A stretch of 64,000 nt of DNA. Source: Oreocharis arfaki. Its lineage: Eukaryota; Chordata; Aves; Passeriformes; Paramythiidae. Both the position numbers and the translations under genes were made by a program. Below, in pieces: positions 13,985 through 25,722 of this stretch. How positions within the stretch are numbered: position 1 is the first letter of the stretch; each line of letters begins with the position of its first letter. The DNA lies in the NCBI GenBank assembly GCA_013398015.1, contig VZRR01007600.1:1426001-1490000 (forward strand), written 5' to 3'. The notes under the pieces are model-generated. The model saw only the letters and a list, made by a program, of their open reading frames with translations, was not told the DNA's origin and did not search any database.

Positions 13985-14830
13985 ACCTGGATTGTAGGGA
14001 AGCTATGGAGATCACTTGTTCCAGCTCTCTGCCCAAAATCAGACCACAACTTAGAGTCAGAGAAGGTTGCTCAGTGCCTTGTTGAGTTTTGAATGTTTCC
14101 AAGGCAGAAGATTCCACAACCTCTGCAGTCAAACTGTTCCAGGGTTTAAACCTCTTTGCAGTGATTTTTTTTCCCTTTTGTTGAATCAGAACTTCTCTTG
14201 AAGTGTCTTGTCTTTCTGCCAAGTGTCTCCAAGTACAGTCTGTCTCCGCCTCTTCACAGCTCCCATTAATTTATTGAAAATAATGGTAATGTCTTTTAAT
14301 TCTCTTTTTTCCAAATCCAATAAACCTGACTTCCTCAACTACTTCTTGTTTGTTATGTCCTCCAGCCTTCTACTTATCTTGGGGATTTTCCTCTGGAACT
14401 GGTGCAGTTTTTCAATGTCTTTATTTTATCGAGAGCTCCCAACTGGATACGGTTCTCCAGATACAGCTTACTGAGTACTGAATACAGGTGAAAACACATT
14501 TCCTTCCACTCCTTGTATGTGTTCTGGGTCATACAGTTCAGTATGTGATTAATCTTCGTCACCAAAAGGCATTGCGGACACATGTCCAAACTGTTGACTG
14601 CTATGATGCCCATGAAGTTTTCTACAGAGCTTTTTCCTAGCACTTGGTACCCAAATGTAAGACTGGACTTAATCCATCCCAGGCACAAGATATTGCATTT
14701 GCTTTTACCAGACCTTGTGAGGGTCCTGCTAGCTCACTCCTCTAGTTTTCTGTAGCTGAAACTCTCAGTTTTTTTCCACTTACAAATTGATGAGACATCT
14801 TCCATCCCATCATGTTGTGGAGACACTTTG
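13985..14830 (-). mobile_element. Old, diverged CR1 LINE fragment, antisense
   Basis: Read on the plus strand this follows the reverse complement of the CR1 3' half: AGATCACTTGTTCCAGCTC near the left end, CAGAAGATTCCACAACCTC, CTTCTACTTATCTTGGGGAT, then CCTCTGGAACTGG, TTTTTCAATGTCTTTATTTT, TGAGTACTGAATACAGG, CAAGATATTGCATTTGC, and CATCTTCCATCCCATCATG at the right. The order matches a CR1 element running right to left. Divergence from the consensus I remember is high and no CR1 frame is open for long, so this is an old subfamily. The outer bounds are approximate. No octamer tail can be seen at the left end. Confidence 0.8.
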
Positions 14831-17031
14831 CCCCCATATTGATCTCCTATTTTGAATAAAAGTGCAAAGGCTTTACTTAGACCAAAAGAAAATTAAGGCT
14901 CTACATGTTCTACCAAATAGGTACTCAAGTTGGGGAGGTAAATCCTCAATGATTTTCTGATGGAGAGAATGAAAGAGGAGTGAAATCATATCTTCATAGG
15001 GATGAGAAAGTCTTATACTAGACAGGTAAAATTGGACATAACTCTAGGGAAAGCTGCCTCGGAATTTGTCCTAGGTGTCACCAGGAAATCCAGACAAGAG
15101 ATACAAATCCAAGATAAAACTGGTTTAATTACCTAAAAAGCTTGCAGTGCTAGTGTTTTTAAGTTAGCTGAAGACTTCAGAAGTTCAGAGTTTTACCTGG
15201 GTAACTGAAAGTATTGAATTTCATGGCAACATTCATTAATTATTCTGGTGACAGTTAGCAGCTGCTTGTCACATCCGGAGGTTTTTAATAATTTCTTTCA
15301 ATTGATTTTAAGAAAGCTCCAAGTTAATTAAAATGGTAACAATAGACTGCATATGTTTTTGTTTTCATTTTTGTTTAACCTCTAATCCTAGTGTGTATAG
15401 CATTTAGGTATTCTAAATTGTCCTGCATATATGTATTCTAGACTTTATATAATTTCTGAAAATCTTTAGAATGTTTGGTTTGATTTTGATTGAGATTATT
15501 TTATTTGATTTGGTTTGTTTTTTTTCTTATTTGGAGTGGTTATTCTACTACTTATTCTGTAGTGTATGCCTTCCCGAATTTTAACAAATGTATTTGGGTT
15601 TTAAGTTTTCAGTCCAGATTTAGTCAGGCTTTTTGAAAGGTCTGCCATCACCTGTAAAGACAGCAGGCTTCCCATGAAATGGTTGGCTGACTTTTATAGT
15701 GTTCAGTCTTTATGTTGCCTAAAAATGCATTGGATTTTGTCCATTACCACCAGGGAAACTTCTCATTCAATATTAGCATTTTACCGACATGTTTCATAAA
15801 TAGTATTTCTTTGATAAGATCAGTAAATCCAAAAGAAAAATTTTTGGGGTTTTCTGAGGTTTTTAATATAGTTGTAAAAAAAAAGATTTACATTTTCATT
15901 TTAAACTGAAAAGTACTACTTTAAAAATAAGTTTTATTTCTAATATGAACTTTACATGAAATAAGAACTTGATCAATGAATAATATATAATACTGAAAAC
16001 CTTAACTCAGGTGTGCAACCATCCCCTTCTGCTAAAATTTGTACTTCTTGCAGCACAAACCCGAGAAAATTTGTTGGCGTTCTTTTATGGTAATTAAGTA
16101 ATTTTGATTTATTCTGTAATATCTGAAAACAGATATATCTTGTGTAAAATAAAAAATAACCCTATGATCAATGTTAACATGGTGACTATTTAAATACACA
16201 ATAATTATGGGAAATTTACTTTATTGTACAATTAAAATTAACCCTTTTTTCCATATCTAAAGTTGTAGGAGGATAGCAGAATGCCGTTACAGAGGTGCTG
16301 AGTGCATTAGTGGAAAGACAACATTACACTTTAAATTCTTAATGACAGAATTGCACCAGCAGGCCAACAAATTATTCATCTATGATACAGCTGCTCAAAG
16401 ATGAGACAAAAATACATGGTTTTTTTGGGGCTCCAAATCATCAGTAAAATCAGAGAAAATAATATTCAAATGAAGCTTCATTTCTGATTCTTCTAAGCCC
16501 ATTAAAGCAAAACAAAACTTAACCTGATACATGATCAGGAAAACTGAAAATGTGTGGCTGTTGCATCTTCTGATGCCTTATTAGCAAATGTTTGCTTTTC
16601 TCTGATTCTTTGTCTCATCTGCTGTAACTCCTAAGATAATGGAAGAATGGAACTATGGATAAAATCCCCTTTGCCATAAGGAAATACTGTGTGTCAAAAG
16701 ACCTTCTCCAACTTCTTAAAAAGGTAGATACACAGCAAACTAGATTGATTGAAATCACTGAGATACTTTAGTGCTCTAAGCTTTTCATGAATGTCACAAT
16801 TAGACCTGGATTTATCTTCTTCATCTTTCTTGTTTCAGAATCTCCTTAGGAAAGATATTATGATGTATGGGTTGTTGTTCCCTTCTCCAGCTCTTACTTT
16901 TCCTCTGGCAGTGCAGTGCTTGGAACAAATGGTCAGGACCAAGAGATGAACAGCTTATCTGAAGTAAACAAATAAAAGATTGTTGTTTTTCTTCACCAGA
17001 TCACACAGACAGAAAAAAAGTTACAGTTTTT

Positions 17032-17065
17032 GTCAGCCGTCTCTTGCTGTCAGCCATCTCCTGCT
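17032..17065. repeat. Two tandem 17-bp units
   Basis: GTCAGCCGTCTCTTGCT is followed directly by GTCAGCCATCTCCTGCT, with two mismatches. It is an isolated local duplication in unique sequence. Confidence 0.75.
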
Positions 17066-20000
17066 GTTTGAGTGGTGAATCATTGCTCTGTGACTGAAAA
17101 GAGTTCTTGTGTGCATCACTGAGGGAAGAAGAAATCATGGCATAATTTATGCATTCATAATTCATACATTAAAACAACCTTTTAATTCTTATTTAAATGA
17201 TAAATTGAATGGTCAGTTATTCTATCTTTCTATTTCGGTCCCATAGCATTTATGACTCTGAAAGCTAGACTCCATTTCCACACTGTCATCATCTGAGAAT
17301 TCAGGCCATCAGTTTCGTTTGCTTGAAAGTTAATCCTCAGAATCTATTTCCAGCCGTGATATTTACTCCCTCTTCACACCAACATACAACCTTGTGAGCA
17401 GGAATGTTGCCAAAACTAACAGCCAAGCAAGAATACATTTCTAAATGTGAACCAGCAGGTGCTTCAGATAACAGGAGCCAGAACCAGCCTGGTAACAAGA
17501 CAACAGCACCTCCTGAATATCTGCCTCTACAGAAAGATTGATGCCCTCTAACAATAATGAGGAGCCTAATTTTTACAAATGTGCTGCCACAGACGGCACA
17601 TTGGTGGCCTACTAGAAAAACCTGCTGCATCTTGAAAGAAAACAGAAATACCACATCTAAGTTTTAAAAATTATATCAAAAAGGGGGTTACACAGCACTG
17701 GAATATACCCGAATGCGTTAATTAGACCTGATTAACTGCTGATGTTCTAGTAATAGTCATCAACTATGCTCATTTTCTAGATACAATACTTCAGAAAAAG
17801 GTTAAAAATAACCAGAGAGGAAAGCGAACTTGTCCTTTTACATTCTTCCTCCACAAACAGATACCACAGGTAAATCTCGTTAAATTATTAGCTGCTTGGG
17901 TCAGGAATAACATTTTCCCAAATGTCTGATACAGTTCTGGACATAGGAAAGCTTAATTCTGTTATATTAAAGCAATAAATTACTCACAAATAAAAAATTT
18001 GCCGAGAGATTAGTGAATGAATCATTTGCAATAAAACATATTACAGGGTTTGACTCCTCAAATAAACAGGGTTTTTTTCCCCACAGAGTATTCAATGGGG
18101 GAGCAGAATAAATACATGAAATAGTTTGAAATGGGTGTGAAGGTGTAGATTCTGTATACAAATAATATAACTGGTAATAATAGTGGCAATAATACGACTG
18201 ATTAAAAACATAGCAGTCTAGATATCAGATAAAAGCAAAGTAATTTGAAAATGTGGTGGTTTTTTTTTTTCCATCACATAATCATTGTTAGATGGGATTA
18301 ATGTTGCTTGGACATCTATTCATGTATCAATCCTGGAATACATTTAAACTTCCATTCATTTTAACCATAATAAGATGCTGCAATAAAACACAGGAATTTT
18401 CTTTATTTCCAGATGCCAGAGAAAGACTCTGTTAGGTTTAAGTAGATGGTCAGTTTTGTAACAGAAAATAATTGAAAATTTGGGTCATTCCTGCAGAAGC
18501 ATGTACATGAACTGTATGTACAGGCAACTAAACTGCAGGTAATATTTTGAAAGCACCCAATACTTCACTGATGTCTCCCATGAAATTATATTTGCTGATG
18601 AAGTGGCTTTGTGTATGAATTATATCTCTACTAAGTGGCCATTAATCTAAAAATATGTAGTGTGTAAGCAAAATCTCAGGAAAATTTTAACAGTGTGGGA
18701 ATTGTGAATAACATCTTATTCTGCTCTTACTTTCACTGTGTCTGTCTATTTAGCCTAAAAGATTTTTATTGAGAGGTTTTCATTAGCTGTTATGTAACCG
18801 AACCGCAGGAAGGATGTTAGTCTATGATATAGTCCACAAAAACTAAGAATATTTATTAATAGGTTGGAAGAGATTAAAAAGCCTTCCAATTTATTCAAAT
18901 ATTAAATCAAACATTGATTCATAAAGTATGCCCAATAGCAGTCCATATTAATGCCTTCCTGGTGGCAATTTTATTCTTTTGTATCCAGTCTTTAAATCTG
19001 TTAATCAAGCTAGATACTTACAATAAGTGAGCTGTACCTATCTGTATGATGCACATCATTTTGAACCCAGAATTGCAAGTGTAACTCTCTACAACCTCTG
19101 TAATCGTGACTTAAGGTGGAAATGCACTGCTAAAAGATAAACTGATTTGTCTGAAAATGTACACATCAAAGTCTTATAGTAGAATGCACTAGCTCAATCC
19201 TTTTACTCTTTTTCCATTTACACTTGAAAGAAACAACAACAAAAAAGAAACAGAACAGTTCATTTCCATAACAGTACACTACTCCAGCAATATTCTTACT
19301 ATATATTTTACTATTCAGGCTTTAGACAACCAAAGCCATCTAAAATGCTATGCTCTGTGTAAAACAGATGTTTCAAACAGACTTTTGTTGATGTTTATGT
19401 GCAGTTTCAGCTTTCATTAACAGAGAGACACAATTCCATTTCTGAAACTCTCATAAATATTGTTATTAACAAAGTCCAGTTTGTTTTGGTTTTATCTAGC
19501 TGTAACTGTTAAGGCAATGTAAGAAGTTGAAAACAAAGACTAAATTTGTTTGAATAGAACAAAGAATTACATAACACTGAGAAATAAATAAAATTTAAAA
19601 AATTAAAAATACATTAGGTATATATCAGAGTTGATAAATTTTGTAATGGCAAAAATAGAAGTGATTAATTTTCAATTTACTCTTGGATATAAAATACGTT
19701 TTATCCTGATCAAGTGCATTCATTTCTAACCCAAACAAATTCCTCATTATGTCAGTTTCACAAAATGAAGAATAAGGAAAATACAGAAGATGTATAATAC
19801 AGTGAAATTGAAAAATTTGAAGATGAAAATACAGTGAAGCCAGTGAGAGCTTGCCTGAATGAAAGTGGAAAAGCCTAATTAAAATTTCCACAATTTAGCC
19901 ATCTTTAAAATGAGTTAAAAATTAACCATATTGATAAGATTTCTCTACTCGAAACTGGTTGCCATGCATTATTTTACAAGAAATCACAGACATGACTGGC

Positions 20001-21542
20001 ATTTGTTTTTAATTTGACAGTTATAAAGGAGTATCCTAAAATTGCTGCTCAAAACAATTATTCACCTGAATTAGCTAGAGCCATTTTTTTCCTCTGGAAA
20101 CCTAGCAAGTAGAGATAATTGATTCAAACCAGCAACCCCCTCTTTCAGTTATGAGCAACGTAATTGAGAATGGACAACAAAATTAAGTAGCTGTCACAGT
20201 TTCCTCAGCTATTGTCTTTGGAATTCAGGAGATGTGCAGGTTACAATTTATGTGCAACCTGTTGCTACTGTGACCAAGTAATATCAGAGTTTAGTGAATA
20301 ATTCCACGCTAATTATGTAAACAGGATTTTATGAAGAAACTAAGGCATCAAGGTATTTTTTTTAATCTAGAAGTTTCCCTATGGTATCTCCATGTGCATT
20401 ATCAGCGTTTATCATCCTACACATCTTTACACATTCTCTTCTCATACAATATTGCTATTATTTGTAATACTATGGTGTTACATCAATAGCGCTTACATAG
20501 AAAATTGTTTTTACTCGTTTTACAATGCAGTGAGTCAATGATACCGTGGTTAAATCTGTGTAAAAGATTGTCTGCGTTGAAGGCTTATACTGTGAAGGAT
20601 GCAAAATTAGAGAGCTATAGGTTCATATATAAAACTCTTCAGCTTTAAGAATGATACAAAATGCTCTGACTCTTACAAATTGGAATTTTCTTGCTCATTC
20701 CTTTTATTGTAAATTATGAACACAATATTAAATGCTTGACCTTCATTAGTGTCTCATAAGCCTTGAGCATTAAGGTTTGCCCTTCTTCAGTATAATCCCC
20801 ATTTCTGGTTATTTTGTCAGCAGGTATAGCTAACATTGATTGTTCTCCCTATCCCCAATTCCCTTTTTAAAACTGATTAACTGCTTTCTTTTCTGTTATG
20901 GTTTCTTTGCTTTAAATTGTGTAAGAAGAGACTGTTAGGTAATTTCAAGTGGATCACTCACGTAAAATAATTTCTAACTTGTTACATGAATAATAGCATG
21001 TTTGTGGGAAGATAAAGACATCTATACTATTTTTGATAATTCCTTTGGGTTTCTGGGACTAGCATTTTTAAGATGCACGTAGCAATATCATGTGTAGAGG
21101 GTAAATTTATCTACCATCTCTATTTCTCGCAATTTACATTGTTGGCATTTATTTTTTCCTCAAATATTGAGAACATTAAAACCATTATCTTATTTCAGAT
21201 AGTGTAAAGTCCTAACTTTTTTGGGTTGTACCCTTGACGAAGGCAACTTAGTAGTAGGGTGGATGAAGTTATAAATATATGGTTAAAAATAGCAGCGGAA
21301 AATCTTATAATAAGTATTTACCTTTCTGTTTTCATACAATTACTGTAGCAATTATCTTCTCTATGGTAGAAAATCTTTGTATGAAATACATCAATATTTT
21401 TTTTGTGCCTTTGTAGAAACAGGACATTGGTTGCTGCACTAAAATTAGATGAAAACCAGTTGGAGAAGACCAGATGAACGGTGGACTGGCTCAAAGCAAC
21501 TAGCGGGGAAGTGGAGGAGGGAATGGGGCAAGCTCTGCATAG

Positions 21543-21780
21543 GTGAGACGGGCACTGCTTCACACCCCTTTCATGAGTGCAAGCTTTGTTTTGTCTGGAT
21601 AAGATAAAGTTGGCAAAGTTAAAGTTTGTGAAGTGACTTACTTTGTCTGGATAGTGTTTTAAAATTTGCTAAGTGCCTTATTCTACCTTGATGTTCTAAA
21701 GCGTGCAAGTAAAAGTTCGTTATTGAACCTCCTGAGATTTTTTTTGTTTCTCACTTGCAGTGCCCAGAGTATATAAAACT
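21543..21780 (+). other. Possible LTR remnant or small intron-like patch
   Basis: Seen directly: a donor-like AG/GTGAGA at 21541-21548; an imperfect tandem repeat (next entry); a T-rich run at about 21738-21749 leading to TCTCACTTGCAG, a strong acceptor-like site ending at 21760; and a TATATAAAA box at 21770-21778. The flanking 21470-21540 is richer in G and C than the surroundings. Together these could be a solo LTR of an old endogenous retroelement, with repeats in its promoter part, or one short exon-intron unit of a non-coding RNA. I recognise no LTR family and no TG...CA ends with a target duplication, so neither reading is secure. Confidence 0.25.
21590..21680. repeat. Imperfect tandem duplication, period about 50 bp
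   Basis: TTTGTCTGGATA occurs at 21590-21601 and again at 21642-21653. The ends of the units also match: TGTGAAGTGACTTA at 21627 against TGCTAAGTGCCTTA at 21667. The second unit is shorter by about 12 bases. Repeats of this kind occur in retroviral promoter regions but also in ordinary DNA. Confidence 0.6.
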
Positions 21781-22726
21781 ACCTTCCCCTGAACCAGCTG
21801 AGTGGGCCAGGGCATTACACCAATCTGGACAGCCTGTATACGATGCTGAAATATGAAGGATATGGTTTTTCTGCTGACTGCTCTTTAATATTTTAGATGA
21901 AATCCTGGGAGTGGTCCCTGATTTCTATAAAAAGGAAAATGTAGCTACAAGAGATCCTTTCTAGCTCAGTGGGATTTCAAAATATTGCATTACTTACCTG
22001 CTCCAGAACAACTCACATCTTGTGGCTTTCTGGCGTAACACAAGGGACATAGATGACATTCAGGGAAAGAGCAGGGTAAATAACCCAGATGTTGAGGGAA
22101 GTGAAAATGAAGTTCTGTAGGTGTTTGGTGGACTGAGCTCCTGACCGAATTCTTTGGACGCTGAAAAATTAAAGCTGTGTTTTGATTACTAAGAGATTTG
22201 GTTACCAGACAGTAATATTTTTGTGAAGAGAAGTAAGGGATGATTAACCCTTACAGTACAGAAGTGACTGACTTTAGAGGCTTCCATTTTATTTATTTCC
22301 TTCGTGAAGGGCAGATTTCTAAAATGACAGAAAGTCTCCTTTCTGTCATACACCCTGAATGATACTCAATGCACATGGGTCATATGAAGTCACTTCAGCA
22401 TGTAGGAGGCCTACTTACACACGATTTCAGCAAATAAGCAATATATTGGGGGGAGTTAAAGCAGGGGAGGAACATTTAAAATTATAACAGTGAATCATCG
22501 CTCCTAATATAGATAAGATTTTGGTGACTGGAGCTATAGTGTGCATTCAGGAAAAGGTGGAAAGACAACCCAAAACCAGTAGCCCACATTAGTACACCAA
22601 AACTCCAAAAGCTGAATCTAGTTAGTGTTTTTTTTGTAAGAAAGCAATTGTGGAAGTGAGAAGTGAGAAGTTTTCAGAAATAAACCAGGTTTTATTTTTG
22701 TTGAAAGGGAAAGCATACATCCATGG

Positions 22727-22742
22727 TTTTTTTTTTTTTTTT
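22727..22742. repeat. T16 homopolymer
   Basis: Sixteen T residues in unique sequence. No retroposon body is recognised on either side. Confidence 0.75.
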
Positions 22743-23062
22743 CTTTGGGTAGTCCTCTTTCTACTCCCCAGAGTCGACCAGAATATTCAGGCTGTTTCAA
22801 AACCCATAACAATTTACAGGTTGTTTTGTTACAGACATGATAGCATTGGTTCTCAGTGGTACTTAATGGGATCAAGCGATTCTCTTGATTTACTCATCAG
22901 CAGTGAAAAAGAGACTAGCTCAGCTCTCAGACTAGAAGTTTAAAAATTCTTATTCGTTTGTCAGTGAATAATACTTTTCTCTTTATTCTTGGCCATTCTT
23001 CCTGTGAAAGTCTCAATTTCTGTATGCATGCATATTTGTACATTTCCCTGTACATTAGGATG

Positions 23063-23095
23063 CTTTAGATGATTTTCCACTTGGAAAATCTAAAG
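23063..23095. repeat. Inverted repeat, 14-bp stem with 3-nt bulge
   Basis: CTTTAGA and TTTTCCA, split by TGA, pair with TGGAAAATCTAAAG across a two-base centre. This would form a compact hairpin on either strand. The stem is too short for a typical microRNA precursor, and no function is known. Confidence 0.6.
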
Positions 23096-24028
23096 GCCCA
23101 AGCCTTTATGGATCTTCATATGTAATTGTGCACGTGTGTTTGAAAAGGGGAAAACTGAATTAGTATTGTCCTCTACGAATTTCAAGCATGATGGTCTATG
23201 AAGTGTGATAGGTTTTGAAATGTATTCTTGAACAATGGAAACCAGTTCAGAACTACTAAACATATGTTAGCATTGTTATTTAAAAAGGTTCTGCATGCCA
23301 AGGACTGGCAATGAAGAAGTAGCACACATTGTTAAACTGTTTTATAAGAGAAGAGAAAAAGAAAAAATGGGGGAAATTTTTTAAATTTTGAGCTCTTCTG
23401 CATCTGGTTCCATTGGCTGAACACTGTGCTATTGCGTAACTTTGGCTGAAACAAAATGTTTTTTCAAAGTATGTGAAAGTGTGTTTAAAATTTCAATGTG
23501 TTACTTGGGTGTCTTGGAGGTTTTAGTTATTGCATTCGAATATACTCATGGACAGAATGTTAAGTGTAAACTTCTTAACACATTCAAAACGGATTGATTA
23601 GGACCATAATCTTTAAAGAACGATTTCCACCTTTGGTGGCTTTGATAATGTGCACCCATTTTTTCAAGCATGTGAAGCCCTTTCTAATCCTCTACTTGTC
23701 AACAGCTAGTGATGACAGACAATCAATACACACAAACATCTGTTTCAGGTTATACATGTGCTTGGTAAGAGTAATTGTGTTGGTAATATTTCATAGTATA
23801 AGAGGCTAAAAGTCCCTGTTTCCAGCTTTACGAAAAAACCCCACCTGATGTGCCCATGGCTGTATATAACACACTGGCATTTGGACACTGAATCCTTAAA
23901 ATTTATGGAATTACATCTGGAACGCCTCTTTTAATTATATGTATATGCTGCTTTAGTACTTCGTAGTATATTAGCTGTCAGAGATTCCCTCTTGTTTTGA
24001 TAGCTGCTGCCCCCTGAATTCTTCCCTA

Positions 24029-24365
24029 TTATGGAACAGATCACACGTGTGATCACATGGCACATATAGAACAACCAGGGGATCAGGCCCAGCCAGTGTG
24101 GGTTTTGGGGAAGGCAGATCCTGCTTGATCAGCCTCGTCTCACTGTATGATCAGGCGACCCACCTAGTAAATGAGTAAAAGGCTGTGGATGTCCTCTACC
24201 TGGACTTCACTAGAGTCTTTGTACTGTCTCCCATGGCCAATCCTGTTTAACACAATCAATGATCTGGAGGAGAGGACTGAGTGCACCCTCAGTAAATTCT
24301 CAGGTGATACTAAGCTGGATGGGAGTGTTGATCTGTGGGAGGATAGGCTCTGCAGAGGGATCATA
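24029..24365 (+). mobile_element. CR1 LINE reverse-transcriptase fragment, internally deleted
   Basis: The sequence matches CR1 ORF2 in order: ACAACCAGGGGATCAGGCCC, GGCAGATCCTGCTTGATCAG, AAAGGCTGTGGATGTCCTCT, ACCTGGACTTCACTAGAGTC, then a jump at about 24233-24240 to CAATCCTGTTTAACACAATC and CACCCTCAGTAAATTCTCAG. Translated pieces read YLDFTRVF (the reverse-transcriptase motif around the first catalytic Asp) and NDLEERTECTLSKFSGDTKL. In CR1 the latter region carries the FADD catalytic box; here it reads FSGD, so one catalytic Asp is lost. A segment of roughly two hundred bases between the two motifs is missing compared with the element as I know it, and the frame shifts across the join. The copy is dead, and truncated at both ends. 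Confidence 0.92.
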
Positions 24366-25658
24366 AAGGCATCGTCAGGCTGAATTCTGTGCACCTTTTG
24401 AGCAACCTACTGCTGAAACTTGAGGCACAACTGAGCCACTGCTGGAGGTCCTTGAGTTTCCAGGTGGAACAACCACTAAATTTCTAAAACTATATGCTTC
24501 ATATCGTCATTCCTACTGATTTCTGTATAAGAAAAATACAAAAGAGCAAGAAAAGAATCGAAACCAGATGCAGAACGCAATATCAGCAGTAATAGTAATC
24601 AGCAGTAATAAGAGGATTCTTTCTTCCTGCACCCAATTTCATTATTCTGTTCTGATCTTTGACTTCGGCACTACATGTGGAAGGAAAATATCCCCTGCTT
24701 CTCACAAAAACCCTTCTCCATTCACCTTTATTTTGTCACATGTGATTGACTTTGCCCCTTTCTTAAATCATGCAATTTTCAAAAAAGTTACTGCTATCAC
24801 CAGTCTTTTATCAACAAAACAGTGCATTAGTACATGGTCCGTACTGTATCTTTCAGCTTGCTGACAAATATACTGAAATAGTGGACCAGGCACTGGCTCC
24901 CGAGGGAGGAGGTCCAACGCTCAGAGTAAGTGCTGAGTTTAAAGCAGTAAATGCTTTTTAAAGCAAAGTATATATTCTTTTTCTGCTTGTACTTGGTTCA
25001 CCTGAAGACAGAATAGAATGAGCTCTACAATCTTTGATTGCTTTCTTGTTCTCTGACCTTTTAGTCTGCCCTCCTTCCCTTATCCACTTTCTAATAAATT
25101 AAAATTGTGCCTTCCAAGTTACTTTTGCAAAATCTCCCTCGTGATAAAATGCTGCAGAATGTTGTTTTGAAATTCTTTCCCTCTAAAAAAATTAGCAGAT
25201 TTATGGAGCTTAGTGAGCATATGTACCCAGTCAACATTTATCCGTGTGCTTTCTGATTGTGCTTTTGAATGTTTGCACTTATGGAGACATATATTTCTGA
25301 TTAAATTCTTGTAAAAGACCACTGAAAACTGGACTCCTCATGAAGAGGAAATAGGAACTGAAATCCTTTTCAAGAATCACATGGACACAAACAAATCTTC
25401 CTCCATTTACTCTTTCATTAGCGTGTTTAATCCATCTGTCACCTCCTACTGAACCTGTGAATTACGTATATTTACAAAAAGAGAGTAATAAAAATAATGT
25501 AGTGTCAACATGCTAACAGGGGTCGTGATCCATAGTTCAAACAATTTTTTTTGTGTTGCACTTCACTGGCCTTGCTGCTTCGTTCTGTGTGATAAATGAT
25601 AGTTTTGCTATCTATTTGATTTTAGAATCTTGAGGGGAAGTGTATCAAAATTTGTATT

Positions 25659-25659
25659 A

Positions 25660-25704
<45 letters not shown>

Positions 25705-25722
25705 GTCTATCTATCTATCTAT
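25659..25722. repeat. (ATCT)n tetranucleotide microsatellite
   Basis: About 15 ATCT units in a row, with a single ATCTGTCT interruption near 25702. A long, nearly pure tetranucleotide array of this type is usually polymorphic in length between individuals. No transposon body borders it. Confidence 0.95.

Larger units (their letters stand above)
14831..24028. other. Gene-free AT-rich unique sequence
   Basis: Contains no recognisable gene. The largest open frame (105 codons, minus strand, near 17337-17654) has no recognisable domain. The patch at 21.5-21.8 kb is described separately. About 20100-20340 has several homeodomain-like sites (AATTGA, TAATTATG) and could be a conserved non-coding element (inference). 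T-runs occur at 18260-18270 and 22727-22742. Confidence 0.6.

Noticed and set aside
17337..17654. 105-codon minus-strand frame with Cys residues
   Set aside because: Cys spacing does not fit a zinc finger, and no family is recognised.
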